DNA from: Pseudoalteromonas luteoviolacea NCIMB 1942 | Lineage (GTDB): Bacteria > Pseudomonadota > Gammaproteobacteria > Enterobacterales > Alteromonadaceae | Length of the DNA: 64,000 bases | Assembly: GCF_001625595.1 (NCBI RefSeq) | Contig: NZ_AUXT01000057.1 | Coordinates: 30,891-94,890, forward strand | Direction: 5' to 3' | In this document: piece by piece, positions 1 through 9,917 of the stretch | How the letters are laid out: each line of letters opens with the position of its first letter | How positions within the stretch are numbered: position 1 is the first letter of the stretch | Notes under the pieces: generated by a model | What the model was told of the DNA's origin: nothing | What the model saw: the letters and a program-made list of their open reading frames with translations, nothing else | Databases searched by the model: none | Translations under genes and position numbers: made by a program

Positions 1-177
1 GTCTTCTTGTACTACTGTAGACTCTTCAGCTAAAGAAGCTTCTTCTTCCTCTCCACCGGATAATAAAAAGAAGCCTGCAACGCCACCTAAAATGACAACA
101 ACCGCAGCAATAATAATAATGAGCTTCTTTTTGGAACCACCCGCTTCTTCAATTTCTAAATCGCTTTCTTCAGCCAT
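1..177 (-). CDS. fliL: Flagellar basal body protein FliL (N-terminal part, cut by window edge)
   Basis: FliL is a single-span inner-membrane protein that sits around the MotA/MotB stators. Reading the minus strand from ATG at 177 gives 59 open codons to the edge. They show an acidic cytoplasmic start (MAEESDLEIEE), a lysine patch at residues 16-18, one hydrophobic segment at about 19-40 rich in I, V and G, and then an acidic linker, which is the FliL layout. It lies 46 bases downstream of fliK in the same direction, where fliL is expected in polar-flagellum operons. The periplasmic domain is outside the window, so the call rests on the N-terminus and the position. Confidence 0.85.
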   Translation of the reverse strand, partial: MAEESDLEIEEAGGSKKKLIIIIAAVVVILGGVAGFFLLSGGEEEEASLAEESTVVQED

Positions 178-223
178 ATGTGCGCTTCTATTAATTTACG
201 TTCTGTCTTAATGATAGCAGTTG

Positions 224-2518
224 TTAAGCATAGTAATCTATTGCCGAATCACTTTGTTTTCTGCTAGTCACTGATTGTTCTTTATTATTTTGCGCTTCAC
301 TGGCCTCATTAGCAAGTTTTCCATGACCTTGTTGCTCGCCATCATCGTTATTTGAATTTCCCTCAGACTCCTGCTGGATATTACTTTCGCCAAGTTCAAT
401 GCCTTGCTCCTCTAACATTTCTCTCAGTTTAGGCATGGACTCTTCTAGCAATTCTTTAGCTTGTTGGTTTTGCACTACAAAGTTTATTTGAGCCTGCTCT
501 GCATCTGAACGAATTCGAATTTGCATGCTGCCTAACTCTGCCGGGTCTAGTCTGATTTCAGCTTCCTTATTATTTAAGTTAACCATCATGTTAACTTTTT
601 CTTGCAGCATTTTAGCAGCGTCATTACGAGTCAAGTTTAATGCCTGTGCAAGCGCTGGATCTACCTGTAGTTTAGCTTGAGCATTGGTTTGCTGCACAGA
701 AGTCTGTTGGTTTTGGCGTGACTGCTCAACCTGCTGAATTACCTGCTCAAATTCTTCTTTGCTCTGAATTTGTTCGCTGCCTAAACTGCGAATGGCCTTA
801 AAAACGTTTTCCACATTTTGGCTTGCAGCTTGGCGCTGATTATTACCACTATTTTGCTGTTCCCCCTCAAAGTCACTTGGTAACTCGGCCTGCTCTTCAG
901 TATTCACCGCAACATCCGCCACAGTTTGTTTGCTTACCTCAGGTGCTGCTTGCTCTTTTACTGGGGCCTTCGTGCTGTTGTACGTGAACTCAGGTTTAAC
1001 TGCAGCATCACTTTTAACCACATTTTCAAGCTTATCATTACTCTGTTTGGAGCTATTTATTAGTGCACTGTCTTTTTGCTCAGTTTCACTCGTTACTTTA
1101 CCAGCTATGCTACTGCCTTCTTGTGCTGTTGACGCTGTTGAATTAGGCAATTTTCCTGTTAGGGCATGATAAAGTGCCGCTTCTTGCTTTCTAGAAGCGG
1201 AATCAGTGGATTTAGTGTCATTGAGGCGCTCATTGAGTAGCTTCTCCAGCTCTTGCTTTTCTTCCGGTGACAAGTTATCGACCATCGCCTTTAACTCTGA
1301 CACACTCGTCGACTTACCTTCAGTCGCTTTTGGCACGTTCACGAACTCACTAATGGCCTGCTTTGGTGTATTTTTTAACATCTCTGCACCGTCAGAGTCA
1401 GGTATTGCTGCTGATTCAGTAAGTTTATCGGTAGCCATTTCCATATTTTTGTTGATTGGCAATTTCACGACCGCTTCACTCACCGAAGGTTGAGCCATTT
1501 TTTTGTCTTGTTCTGGTGTGGCTGAGGTGCGCTCCTTTTGCATCAACTGACTGATTAAATTTGGTGCCTTTTGCTCACTTTCAATTGCTTTTGGTGTTAC
1601 CACTTTTGATTCAACATCGGGATTAGGCTTTTGACTAGTAACTGGCGCAGATTTTGACTCTTTCTCACCATGTAAGTGCCATTCTCGCTCTTTAGCAACA
1701 CCGTTAAATGCTTCAGCTTGGCCATGAGGCAAAGGTCTATTGCCACTTTCTAGCATTTTGGATGTGTCACTTACCGTTACTTCCCCATCTGTCGGGTCAC
1801 CAATCGGCCCTTCTGAATATCTTGGTCCTGCGGGCACTGGCTTGACAACTTCAACTTGTCCTTGAGGTTGCTTCGATGAATTTGCAATCTCTACATTTGC
1901 AACTTTTCTATCAGTCTTCACAGCCTCTTCAGGCATGATTTTAGATGTATCTTGACCCTGTTGCGCTTTATCTTGAACAACGATTGGACCTATTAAATCA
2001 ATCGGGCCTTTCTTACCACTTTTTATAGGTAACTCATCCACCTTTTCTGCATTGCCAAGGTGATCTTTTAATGCTTGTGGTACTGGTGCTAGATGATGTT
2101 CCACATCAGTTTTTTGATTGTTTGCCGCATTGATCTGGGACAGCAACGTGTCTGGATTAGAAGTAGAGCTGGGCTTTGACGCCTCATTGGCTGTTTCAAC
2201 CTTTAAAACAACATCAGGACCTTGGTTGGACTTGGGTAGATTTGAGTCATCAAGCTTTAAAGGCTCATCTAGCCCTTTTGGTAAAGGTCGTTGAATGCCT
2301 TGTTCCGCCTCACCTGTTCGCGTCTTTTCTGCATTTGCTTCTTGCTTTGTTAATTCTTCTTGATCAGCTTCTTTTTGTATCGCAGCTTTTGCATCTCCTC
2401 GCTCGCTGGCTTCAGCCAGCATAGCCATAAACCCTCTTCCATCAGAGCTTTCGTCTACCTGCCTATCCTGCGGTGAAACAGTGTTGTTTAATCCAATTTC
2501 CAATGAAACATTAACCAT
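224..2518 (-). CDS. fliK: Flagellar hook-length control protein FliK
   Basis: FliK is secreted during hook growth and switches export specificity when the hook reaches its set length. At 764 residues it is long for the family. Residues 1 to about 600 are low-complexity, polar, rich in Gln, Ser, Lys and Glu, as expected for the ruler region. Residues about 642-714 match the conserved Flg_hook domain (LDPAELGSMQIRI core, then a helix ending in EEQGIELGESNI). A Gln/Asn/Ser-rich tail follows. The start at 2518 has a good ribosome site (AGGTGAG) seven bases upstream. It is the penultimate visible gene of the fliE operon, 83 bases after fliJ. Confidence 0.93.
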   Translation of the reverse strand: MVNVSLEIGLNNTVSPQDRQVDESSDGRGFMAMLAEASERGDAKAAIQKEADQEELTKQEANAEKTRTGEAEQGIQRPLPKGLDEPLKLDDSNLPKSNQGPDVVLKVETANEASKPSSTSNPDTLLSQINAANNQKTDVEHHLAPVPQALKDHLGNAEKVDELPIKSGKKGPIDLIGPIVVQDKAQQGQDTSKIMPEEAVKTDRKVANVEIANSSKQPQGQVEVVKPVPAGPRYSEGPIGDPTDGEVTVSDTSKMLESGNRPLPHGQAEAFNGVAKEREWHLHGEKESKSAPVTSQKPNPDVESKVVTPKAIESEQKAPNLISQLMQKERTSATPEQDKKMAQPSVSEAVVKLPINKNMEMATDKLTESAAIPDSDGAEMLKNTPKQAISEFVNVPKATEGKSTSVSELKAMVDNLSPEEKQELEKLLNERLNDTKSTDSASRKQEAALYHALTGKLPNSTASTAQEGSSIAGKVTSETEQKDSALINSSKQSNDKLENVVKSDAAVKPEFTYNSTKAPVKEQAAPEVSKQTVADVAVNTEEQAELPSDFEGEQQNSGNNQRQAASQNVENVFKAIRSLGSEQIQSKEEFEQVIQQVEQSRQNQQTSVQQTNAQAKLQVDPALAQALNLTRNDAAKMLQEKVNMMVNLNNKEAEIRLDPAELGSMQIRIRSDAEQAQINFVVQNQQAKELLEESMPKLREMLEEQGIELGESNIQQESEGNSNNDDGEQQGHGKLANEASEAQNNKEQSVTSRKQSDSAIDYYA

Positions 2519-2601
2519 ATTCTCACCTTTTAGTGTGGCAATCGAACGCCACTTGCCTACTTATAACTCTATTATTTTGTAAAAATGCAATTTTTAAGCC
2601 A

Positions 2602-3048
2602 TTAATTAGCCAACTTGCGTCTCATAAAGATGTTTGTTGCAAGCTCATCGAGCATTTTTTGTTCTTCTTTTGCTAATCGTTTTTGCTTTTCAAGCTCTTT
2701 TTTCTCTATTAGCTTTGCAATCGCTTTCACTTTTGCCTGTTGGGTCAGCCACAGTTTACGCCTTTGCTCCACGACCCTTTTTGCCGTAGCAACTGTATTT
2801 GCCTGCTGCTTAATTGCTTCTTCAATTTTATTAATAAAGCTGTGGTACTGTGAAAAGCCGCTACTACTGAGCCCTTGTAACGCTTTGTTGTGCAGTTGTT
2901 GCGAGTACTCCAAACGAAAGTCATTTAACCCTTTCAACTTTTGCTGATTGTCATGCAAACTGCGTTCAGCTTGAACAAAATTAACTCTCAGGCCATCTTC
3001 TTTGTCTGATTCGAGTCTATGTAACAGTGCAAGTTTGGTTTCTGCCAT
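2602..3048 (-). CDS. fliJ: Flagellar export chaperone FliJ
   Basis: FliJ is the central stalk of the FliI ATPase ring in the flagellar export apparatus. The protein of 148 residues is almost wholly charged and helical ([14 protein letters not shown] to EKKELEKQKRLAKEEQK), as expected for an antiparallel coiled coil, and the length is the usual one. I place the start at ATG 3048, which overlaps the fliI stop as TAATG, rather than at an upstream start 39 bases earlier inside fliI. That one-base overlap suggests translational coupling. The call comes from the coiled-coil character plus position directly after fliI. Confidence 0.9.
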   Translation of the reverse strand: MAETKLALLHRLESDKEDGLRVNFVQAERSLHDNQQKLKGLNDFRLEYSQQLHNKALQGLSSSGFSQYHSFINKIEEAIKQQANTVATAKRVVEQRRKLWLTQQAKVKAIAKLIEKKELEKQKRLAKEEQKMLDELATNIFMRRKLAN

Positions 3049-4391
3049 TAGCCTTGTCCTAATAGTTGTGCTAGACCCTGTAAGCACTCATCGTAATTAA
3101 GTACTTCTTTCATGCCCTGCTGTAAAAAGCTATTCACACTTGGCATCATCGCAATCGCTTGATCTAGCATGGGGTCGCTCCCCTGTTGATAAGCCCCCAA
3201 AGTAATCATATCCTTGTTTTGTTGGTACATGGAGTAAACTTGTTTCAACACTCTGGCCTGTTGCATATGTGCGTCAGATATAACTTGGGGCATGACACGT
3301 GAAATGGATTTTTCAATATCGATAGCTGGATAGTGACCACTGTCAGCAAGATCTCGCGACAGTACAATATGGCCGTCTAAAATCGCCCTAGCGGAATCAG
3401 CAATGGGGTCTTGCATATCGTCCCCTTCACTTAAAACAGTAAAAAACGCTGTAATAGAACCCTGTCCTTCTCCCCCGTTACCCGCTCTCTCTACAAGCGC
3501 TGGTAACTTAGCAAACACCGAAGGTGGATAGCCTTTTGTTGCAGGCGGCTCGCCAACCGCTAAAGCTATCTCACGTTGTGCCATGGCATAACGCGTCACA
3601 GAGTCTAGTAGTAACAAAACATTTAGACCTTGATCTCTAAAGTACTCAGCAATTGTCACTGCACTTTCGCACCCCTTCAATCGCATTAGTGGGGAAGCAT
3701 CTGCTGGAGCTGCGACTACCACCGACCGTCGTCGCCCCTCGACACCGAGAATTTCATCGATAAACTCTTTTACTTCTCGACCACGCTCACCAACCAACCC
3801 CACTACAATGACATCGGCTTCACTGCCTCGAGTCATCATGCCCAATAAAACGGACTTACCGACACCACTACCAGCGAACAACCCCATACGTTGCCCTTGG
3901 CCCACTGTGATTATCGAATTAATGGCTCTTACCCCTACATCCATCGGTTCACTGATAGGACGCCTAGCGAGCGGATTAATCGGTGCTTGTGCAAACTTTA
4001 ATCTAGTATCGGCTTGAATTGCCCCGAGGCCATCTAGTGGACGACCCAGTCCGTCTACCACACGTCCTAACAGCCCCATGCCAACAGGTAAGCCAGATTC
4101 TTTCACTTGAGGGATTACTCTGGCACCTGGGAGAACTCCGGAAATATGATCATTTGGCATCAGATACAAAATATCATCATTGAAGCCTATGACTTCGGCA
4201 TCTACAAAACCGTTGATCGTTTCGATTTTACACTGGCTTCCCACCGCGGCGTTTAAACCCTTTGCCTCAAGGGTTAAGCCAACAACGCGAGTTAGGCTGC
4301 CAGCGACGGCAACCCCATAAGGCTGGATATGTTTTTGATATGAACTAATTCTTTGTGCCAGTGGCTGATGTTGAAGCTCAGTTTCTGTCAT
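3048..4391 (-). CDS. fliI: Flagellum-specific ATPase FliI
   Basis: FliI is the hexameric ATPase of the flagellar type III export system. The 447-residue protein has the F1-beta-like fold: an N-terminal beta barrel, a Walker A loop AGSGVGKS at about residues 173-180, a Walker B strand LLLLDSVTR, and the family signature [18 protein letters not shown]. Length is normal. It lies 20 bases after fliH and overlaps fliJ by one base, so fliH, fliI and fliJ should be made together. No key residue appears to be missing. Confidence 0.97.
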   Translation of the reverse strand: MTETELQHQPLAQRISSYQKHIQPYGVAVAGSLTRVVGLTLEAKGLNAAVGSQCKIETINGFVDAEVIGFNDDILYLMPNDHISGVLPGARVIPQVKESGLPVGMGLLGRVVDGLGRPLDGLGAIQADTRLKFAQAPINPLARRPISEPMDVGVRAINSIITVGQGQRMGLFAGSGVGKSVLLGMMTRGSEADVIVVGLVGERGREVKEFIDEILGVEGRRRSVVVAAPADASPLMRLKGCESAVTIAEYFRDQGLNVLLLLDSVTRYAMAQREIALAVGEPPATKGYPPSVFAKLPALVERAGNGGEGQGSITAFFTVLSEGDDMQDPIADSARAILDGHIVLSRDLADSGHYPAIDIEKSISRVMPQVISDAHMQQARVLKQVYSMYQQNKDMITLGAYQQGSDPMLDQAIAMMPSVNSFLQQGMKEVLNYDECLQGLAQLLGQG

Positions 4392-4411
4392 GAATATTGT
4401 AGCGATAAATA

Positions 4412-5230
4412 CTAGATACCGCTATCATGCAAAAACTTCTCCAATATTTCAGTTATGCGGTTTTTAACGGTCAGATCTATCGATGAAATTGGTGATTTAA
4501 TTTCACATCCACCTCGCTCTAGCGTAGGTTCCGGGATCAGTTGCCACCTTTGTTTTTCTAGCATCTCACTGCCGTAGGCCTCTTCCACGAGAGTCAAATC
4601 TTCTGGGTGTAGATGTACTTTCAATTGCACCTCTGTAATGGGCAAAGCGTCTAGACCTTTCTTAAGTGCTTGAAGAATCAAGTCTGGGCTTGTCTTTAGT
4701 TCATGAAAGGTAATTTGCTGTGTCAATAAACTGACAAGCTGAATAAGTTGCTTTTCACAAGCTTCATCCAATTGGTGCAGTGGTTCATTTAGCTTGTCGA
4801 CGAGGGTTGATAGCATTTGCAAACGTTCTTCAATAAGTGGCTTGGCATCTTCTATGCCTTGCTGTTTACCTGATTCAATCCCCTCTTTGAGCCCAGCTTC
4901 GTTACCTTCTTTAGCTCCTTTTTCAAAGCCTTCGATATATCCTTGCTCATGGCCCTGCTTCAACCCTTCATCGTAGGCATCTTGACGGATCTGCTCAAGC
5001 TCCTCCAGTGTCAGTGTCGGAATTTCTGCCTCAACGGTTTCTGGCTCAGTTTGTCGCTCAGTTTTCGTATATAGCTCTTCGAGTGGAGTACCCATTGCTG
5101 TTGAACGACCTGATAAGCCGCTCAAGTCTTCTTTGACATCAGGAATGTCCCAGTCTTCAAGATGCTCTAGTAATGCATCAACAGCTTCACCGTGAACAGG
5201 TTTACCGCGATATAGCTTTGGCTCAGACAT
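4412..5230 (-). CDS. fliH: Flagellar assembly protein FliH
   Basis: FliH binds and regulates FliI and links it to the C-ring. The 272-residue protein has an acidic N-terminal region, then a central helix with the tandem GxxxG-type repeats typical of FliH ([18 protein letters not shown] and onward, about residues 93-130). A C-terminal domain follows with the conserved region around LHPEDL and RGGCEIKSP. The gene starts three bases after the fliG stop. It is a diverged member of a fast-evolving family, but the glycine repeats and the order fliG-fliH-fliI leave little doubt. Confidence 0.93.
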   Translation of the reverse strand: MSEPKLYRGKPVHGEAVDALLEHLEDWDIPDVKEDLSGLSGRSTAMGTPLEELYTKTERQTEPETVEAEIPTLTLEELEQIRQDAYDEGLKQGHEQGYIEGFEKGAKEGNEAGLKEGIESGKQQGIEDAKPLIEERLQMLSTLVDKLNEPLHQLDEACEKQLIQLVSLLTQQITFHELKTSPDLILQALKKGLDALPITEVQLKVHLHPEDLTLVEEAYGSEMLEKQRWQLIPEPTLERGGCEIKSPISSIDLTVKNRITEILEKFLHDSGI

Positions 5231-5233
5231 AAT

Positions 5234-6274
5234 TTACAGGAACTCCTCACCGCCGCCACCACCAAGCATGACTTCACCAGAGTCGGCAAGCCTTCTTGCC
5301 GTCGCTAGGATTTCCTTCTGTGCAGCTTCGACTTCACTGATCCGAACAGGTGGCATCGCTTCTAGGTCGTCCGCCATCATATCGGCTGCACGTTTAGACA
5401 TATTACTTAAGATCTTGTCTTTCAATGAATCATCAGCACCTTTAATCGCTTTCATCAGTACATCTTGCTGTACTTCACGAAGGATCGCTTGGATGCCTCG
5501 ATCTTCTACGTCCATCAAGTTCTCAAAGACAAACATTAAGTCTTGAATTTGCTGTGACATTTCTTCGTCATGTTCACGAATTGAGTCCATTAACTGCCCT
5601 TCAACATTCGTATCTAGGTAGTTCATAATGTCTGCAGCGGCTTTGAGGCCACCCATCTTCGCAGCTTGCGCACCAGCTTGACCCGCAAACTGTTTCTCCA
5701 TAATTTCATTTAGCTCTTGTAGTGCCGCTGGCTGTACTTCTTCTAAATTGGCAATACGCATAGTCAAGTCGAGCCTTACCTTCTCAGTAAACTGAGAAAG
5801 GATCTCTGCTGACTGCTCAGGTTCTAGATAAGACAATACAATCGTTTGGATCTGTGGGTGCTCGTTGCGAATAATATTAGCAACCTGCTTAGAGTCCATC
5901 CATTTAAGTGAATCAAGCCCTTTCGCGCCAGACCCCATAACAATTTGATCGATAAGACTTGCCGCTTTATCCTCACCAAGCGCTGCGGTAAGAGCCTTTT
6001 TAATAAAGTCTTCAGATTGAAATCCGATTGTACTAAAGCTTTGTATTTGCTCAATGAAAAGGTTATGCACTGCACTGATTTTCGACTGAGATAAGTCATC
6101 TATCGCAGCCATAGCCATACCCACTTTCTGTACTTGCTTTGGCTCAAGGTGTTTTAATATCTGCGCCGCATCTTCTTCCGTAAGGCTGAGTAGCAAGATG
6201 GCGGCCTTATCGACCCCATCTAGCTTCTCAACATCGAAAGCTTGCGGCAGTTGTTTTTGTTCTTCATCACTCAT
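5234..6274 (-). CDS. fliG: Flagellar motor switch protein FliG
   Basis: FliG forms the C-ring top, binds FliF and takes torque from MotA. The 346-residue protein opens with the FliF-binding domain (GVDKAAILLLSLTEEDAAQIL), has the EHPQ motif (NEHPQIQTIVLSYL) at about residues 125-140, and ends in the C-terminal domain with the charged torque helix (DDLEAMPPVRISEVEAAQ). A glycine-rich tail GGGGEEFL closes it. Length is close to the family norm. The start overlaps the end of fliF by eight bases. Confidence 0.97.
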   Translation of the reverse strand: MSDEEQKQLPQAFDVEKLDGVDKAAILLLSLTEEDAAQILKHLEPKQVQKVGMAMAAIDDLSQSKISAVHNLFIEQIQSFSTIGFQSEDFIKKALTAALGEDKAASLIDQIVMGSGAKGLDSLKWMDSKQVANIIRNEHPQIQTIVLSYLEPEQSAEILSQFTEKVRLDLTMRIANLEEVQPAALQELNEIMEKQFAGQAGAQAAKMGGLKAAADIMNYLDTNVEGQLMDSIREHDEEMSQQIQDLMFVFENLMDVEDRGIQAILREVQQDVLMKAIKGADDSLKDKILSNMSKRAADMMADDLEAMPPVRISEVEAAQKEILATARRLADSGEVMLGGGGGEEFL

Positions 6275-7985
6275 CTTCAGTTAACCACGCTTTGACCACT
6301 TGTGAAGAAAGCTCAGGTTCATTGGCCACTAGCGCTCGAACCGCTTTCAATAGATCTTCATCTCCATGTAAGTCTGGCAATTGTAATGTACCATCGGAAG
6401 AGAAGCCAACAGCTGATTCATCAAAGTCATTACTTAGCATATCAAGTGTACTATCACCTAAGTCAACACCAGCAGTTAATGCATCTTCATCATATTCTTC
6501 TAGTGTGTCATCTGGGTATATCAATCTCTTCAGCATAGGGCGAACTACAGCCATAATCAATACGATGATTACCAAAGCACCTGCCACCAGTCTTACAACC
6601 TTCATGAACCATTCTTGCTCCCATAAAGGCATTTCTGACGCTTCTAAGATATCTTCACGTACGAATGGGACTGTCACAACCTCTAATGCGTCACCACGCT
6701 GCATATCAAATCCAACACCACCTTGTAATAGTCGGCGTATATTATTCAATTCTTCTTGTGAGCGAGGCGTCATAGCCATATTGCCTTCAGCGTCAGCCTT
6801 GGCAACATAATCGACAGCCACTGATACACTGATACGGCGGATAACTCCAGTTTGTTGACGTCTATGTGAAATAGTGGTGTCTAGTTCATAGTTACGTGTT
6901 GCTTCTTTTTGCGAGCGTGTTGGTGTAGTGCCTTTACCACTGCCACCAGCACCTGCGATTTCTGGAATATTGGAGTCTACTGGCGGTTGGTTTGTCAATG
7001 CACCAGGAATACCAGCTGTTATGCCGCCGATATTACTCTCTTCAAACGTAGTTTCACTTCTTACCGCAGGTAAATCTGGGTTAAAACGCTTCTGTGTTTC
7101 TTCTATTGCACTGAAGTCCATCGTCAAATCAACCTGAGCCGTAAAGTTGCCTAAGCCAACGACTGGGATCATTATGCTGTCAATTTTCGATAAATATTCA
7201 GATTCGCGTTTACGCTCAATTTCATACTCTTTACGAGAGCGTGCAGCTAGAGAATCCTGAGAGCCTGAATTTAACAAGCGACCATTTTGATCCGTTACTG
7301 TAACGCGTGATGGCTCTAACCCTTGAACGGCTGATGCAACAATATCAACAATTGAATCTACTTCTTCACCATCGAGTGTACGGCCACGTTTCATGGTTAA
7401 TACAACCGTTGCAGAAGGTTTTTTCTCGCGACGAGCAAATACATTCTCTTTTGGAATTGCCAAAAGCACTTTTGCTCTGTTGATATCTTGCAACTCTTCA
7501 ATGGTTCTCGCTAGTTGCTGTTCACGGCTGTGCTTAAGTCTTTCTCTTTCAAGACGCTGACTTACACCAAATCCCATGTCTTGCATCAAAATGTCTGTGC
7601 CTGACGATGGTGATTGCGTAAAGCCGTCTCGAGCCATCTTTAGTTTGATATTTTGATAATCAGTTTCCGCAACCATGATGGTGTTACCATCTAGGTCATA
7701 TTCAATTTTTTGCGCATCTAAAAAGTCGAGCGTTTGAACAAGCTCATCAGTCGGATACTGACCTAACGGGCGCATGTCAGGTTGACGTGCCCAGATAATA
7801 ATAAATACAGCGATTGCTAAACATATTGCCAGTGCGATTACGAGCGTAACTTGACGTAGCATATCAACGCCGCTTAAAGCACTGAAATAACCAGATTTTT
7901 GCTCTTGCTGTGTTTCAGCACCTTCAGTTACTGCTCCTGCTGGACCATCTGAAAGTGCTAAATCTGTCGATTGATTTGTAGCCAC
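6267..7985 (-). CDS. fliF: Flagellar MS-ring protein FliF
   Basis: FliF builds the MS ring in the inner membrane, the first structure of the basal body. The 572-residue protein has a transmembrane helix at about 46-66, the YscJ/FliF ring-building domains between (PKENVFARREKKPSATVVL and following), a second transmembrane helix at about 461-481, and an acidic C-terminal FliG-binding tail (QVVKAWLTEDE). It is the second gene of the fliE operon, 25 bases after fliE. Confidence 0.97.
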   Translation of the reverse strand: MATNQSTDLALSDGPAGAVTEGAETQQEQKSGYFSALSGVDMLRQVTLVIALAICLAIAVFIIIWARQPDMRPLGQYPTDELVQTLDFLDAQKIEYDLDGNTIMVAETDYQNIKLKMARDGFTQSPSSGTDILMQDMGFGVSQRLERERLKHSREQQLARTIEELQDINRAKVLLAIPKENVFARREKKPSATVVLTMKRGRTLDGEEVDSIVDIVASAVQGLEPSRVTVTDQNGRLLNSGSQDSLAARSRKEYEIERKRESEYLSKIDSIMIPVVGLGNFTAQVDLTMDFSAIEETQKRFNPDLPAVRSETTFEESNIGGITAGIPGALTNQPPVDSNIPEIAGAGGSGKGTTPTRSQKEATRNYELDTTISHRRQQTGVIRRISVSVAVDYVAKADAEGNMAMTPRSQEELNNIRRLLQGGVGFDMQRGDALEVVTVPFVREDILEASEMPLWEQEWFMKVVRLVAGALVIIVLIMAVVRPMLKRLIYPDDTLEEYDEDALTAGVDLGDSTLDMLSNDFDESAVGFSSDGTLQLPDLHGDEDLLKAVRALVANEPELSSQVVKAWLTEDE

Positions 7986-8010
7986 AGTTACTCTCCACTA
8001 ACTCTCTGAA

Positions 8011-8346
8011 TTACACCGGCATGCTCATGATATCTTTATAAGCTTCTACGAGCTTATTACGCACCTGAACAGTCGCTTCGAAAGCTACAGATGACTTGTT
8101 TTTCGCAATCATAGCTTCTGCCAAAGAGACGCTTCTGTCACCCATCTCAACCGCAGTTACTTTTGCTTTTGTATCTCTTTGTAAATCAGCAACGTTATTC
8201 AACGCATTTGAAAGTATATCGCCAAACTGGGCACTAGACGTAGCTGCAGTCGCTTGAGCTGGTACTTTAGTCTCTGGCTGGATCCTGCCTGCTTGAGAAG
8301 CCATTGACTGCATTTCTTGATATAAACCGGTGTTTTGAATTTTCAT
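8011..8346 (-). CDS. fliE: Flagellar hook-basal body complex protein FliE
   Basis: FliE connects the MS ring to the rod. The protein of 111 residues has the usual length and the conserved C-terminal pattern (EAMIAKNKSSVAFEATVQVRNKLVEAYKDIM). I choose ATG 8346, which has GGTGAG four bases upstream, over a GTG three codons earlier that overlaps this ribosome site. It heads the fliE-F-G-H-I-J-K-L operon and is preceded by a sigma-54 promoter at 8384-8399. Confidence 0.95.
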   Translation of the reverse strand: MKIQNTGLYQEMQSMASQAGRIQPETKVPAQATAATSSAQFGDILSNALNNVADLQRDTKAKVTAVEMGDRSVSLAEAMIAKNKSSVAFEATVQVRNKLVEAYKDIMSMPV

Positions 8347-8383
8347 ATTGCTCACCCTGTGAGATTACATATGAATAGTTAAA

Positions 8384-8399
8384 TGCACCTATCGTGCCA
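8384..8399 (-). promoter_or_regulatory. Sigma-54 promoter of the fliE operon
   Basis: On the minus strand the sequence reads TGGCACGATAGGTGCA. GG and GC are ten bases apart and only one core base (G for the first T of TTGC) departs from the consensus TGGCACG-N4-TTGC. It lies 38 bases upstream of the fliE start and faces it. FlrC is the usual activator at such sites; that part is inference. Confidence 0.85.
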
Positions 8400-8475
8400 A
8401 CTTTTATTCTATAAATATCAATAGGTTACATCGAACCTGTAAGGGTGCTCGGTAGGACAGAATTTTGACAGGGAT

Positions 8476-8505
8476 AAATTGGCCAAGCTTATACTTGGCC
8501 AATTT
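8476..8505 (-). terminator. Terminator after flrC
   Basis: A perfect 12-base-pair inverted repeat (AAATTGGCCAAG, 6-base loop, CTTGGCCAATTT) starts just beyond the flrC stop codon. Read on the minus strand the stem ends in TTT and is followed by AT-rich sequence. The T tract is short, so strength is uncertain. It separates flrC from the fliE promoter. Confidence 0.65.
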
Positions 8506-8510
8506 ACGAT

Positions 8511-9917
8511 TTAGGCAGGTACTGGCAAACCTAAGTCTCTCATTTTAGCCAGTTTGTAACGTAATGTACGGGGACTGATCCCTAAAATTTCGGCAACATC
8601 CTTTCTTTTGCCGTTACAGCGGGTCAATGTATCGAGGATAATTTGATGTTCTTTATCTTGAAGCTCCTCTTTGTAACTTAACGCATCGCCACTGCTTGAA
8701 CTGGTATGATTTTCGGTTGTATTTTCATAAGGCGAAACATCCAATTCTACTGGGCTACTTACTGATATAGCCGAGACGTCTAATTCAACCGGTTCAAAGT
8801 TTTCGATGAATATATCTGAGTCAGCCACTTCACTACCCTGCTGTAAAATTAGAGCCCTTTGTACAACATTATCAAGCTCTCTCACATTTCCAGGCCAAGC
8901 GTGTTGCAATAGTTTTTCTTGCGCACCCGATGACAACTTAGGAGTTGACTGACCAGACTTCTGGCAGTGCCTATCCATTAAGTGGCTTGCCAAAGGAACA
9001 ATATCCGCAGCTCTATCTTTCAATGGTAACCAAGTTAACGGAAATACATTTAATCGGTAATATAAATCTTCTCTGAATTTGCCCTCAGCAACCGCTTCTT
9101 TAAGGTCTCTGTTACTGGTCGCCAATACCCGTACATCTAATTCTATTGTTTTGCGACCACCAAGTCTTTCGACTTCTCGCTCTTGTAAAACGCGGAGCAA
9201 TTTAGCTTGTAACCCTAGGTCCATCTCAGTAATCTCATCGAGCAAGATAGTCCCTTTTTGGGCTTGTTCAAATTTGCCTGGGCACGCTTGAATAGCACCG
9301 GTAAATGCGCCTTTTTCATAACCAAATAAAGTCGCTTCAAGCATGTTCTCTGGAATAGCAGCACAATTAATTGCAACGAATGGTTCATTGCTTCGCTCCG
9401 AACTGTCGTGAATGTATCTTGCAAGTACTTCTTTACCAGAGCCACTGGGCCCTAACACCATGACACTGGCATCAGATTGCGCCACTTTCTTGGCTAAATT
9501 TAATAACTGGAAGCTTTTCACATCCGCTACTATCGGCCCTTCGGTCTCTTTTTCCTTCTCAGGCATGTAGCGGCTAACCATATTCAGCAAGACTTCTGGT
9601 GCAAACGGCTTTGCCATATAATCAATGGCACCGAGCCTCATTGCTTCAACAGCATCATCAATGGTGGCGTATGCGGTCATCATTAAAACAGGTAAATGTG
9701 GGTAATTTAATTTAATGCTCTTAAGCAAATCAATACCGCTCATTTGCCCCATTTGCACGTCACTGACAACCAGCGAAAAGCTTTGTTGCTTGAGCAGTAC
9801 CATAGCTTGCTCTGCACTATCCGCCTCAACACATTCAATACCAGCAAGCTCTAAAGTATCTAAGAGTGCTTCGCGTAAACCTGCGTCATCTTCAACGACT
9901 AGAATTTTGTTACTCAT
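8511..9917 (-). CDS. flrC: Sigma-54-dependent flagellar response regulator FlrC (FleR)
   Basis: FlrC activates the middle flagellar genes from sigma-54 promoters when phosphorylated by FlrB. The 468-residue protein has a receiver domain with acidic pocket E9/D10/D11, phospho-acceptor D53, T81 and K103. An AAA+ domain follows with a Walker A-like GPSGSGKE and the sigma-54 contact loop GAFTGA, then a C-terminal Fis-type helix-turn-helix (RKDVAEILGISPRTLRYKL). AGGAGGT precedes ATG 9917. The start overlaps the flrB stop by four bases, so the pair is coupled. The five flg and fli sigma-54 promoters in this window are its likely targets. Confidence 0.95.
   Translation of the reverse strand: MSNKILVVEDDAGLREALLDTLELAGIECVEADSAEQAMVLLKQQSFSLVVSDVQMGQMSGIDLLKSIKLNYPHLPVLMMTAYATIDDAVEAMRLGAIDYMAKPFAPEVLLNMVSRYMPEKEKETEGPIVADVKSFQLLNLAKKVAQSDASVMVLGPSGSGKEVLARYIHDSSERSNEPFVAINCAAIPENMLEATLFGYEKGAFTGAIQACPGKFEQAQKGTILLDEITEMDLGLQAKLLRVLQEREVERLGGRKTIELDVRVLATSNRDLKEAVAEGKFREDLYYRLNVFPLTWLPLKDRAADIVPLASHLMDRHCQKSGQSTPKLSSGAQEKLLQHAWPGNVRELDNVVQRALILQQGSEVADSDIFIENFEPVELDVSAISVSSPVELDVSPYENTTENHTSSSSGDALSYKEELQDKEHQIILDTLTRCNGKRKDVAEILGISPRTLRYKLAKMRDLGLPVPA

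Noticed and set aside
2535..2552. Possible sigma-54 promoter or hairpin before fliK (TGGCGTTCGATTGC on the minus strand; GTGGC/GCCAC repeat).
   Set aside because: GG and GC are only nine bases apart, one fewer than all good sites here, and the stem is just five pairs without a T tract.
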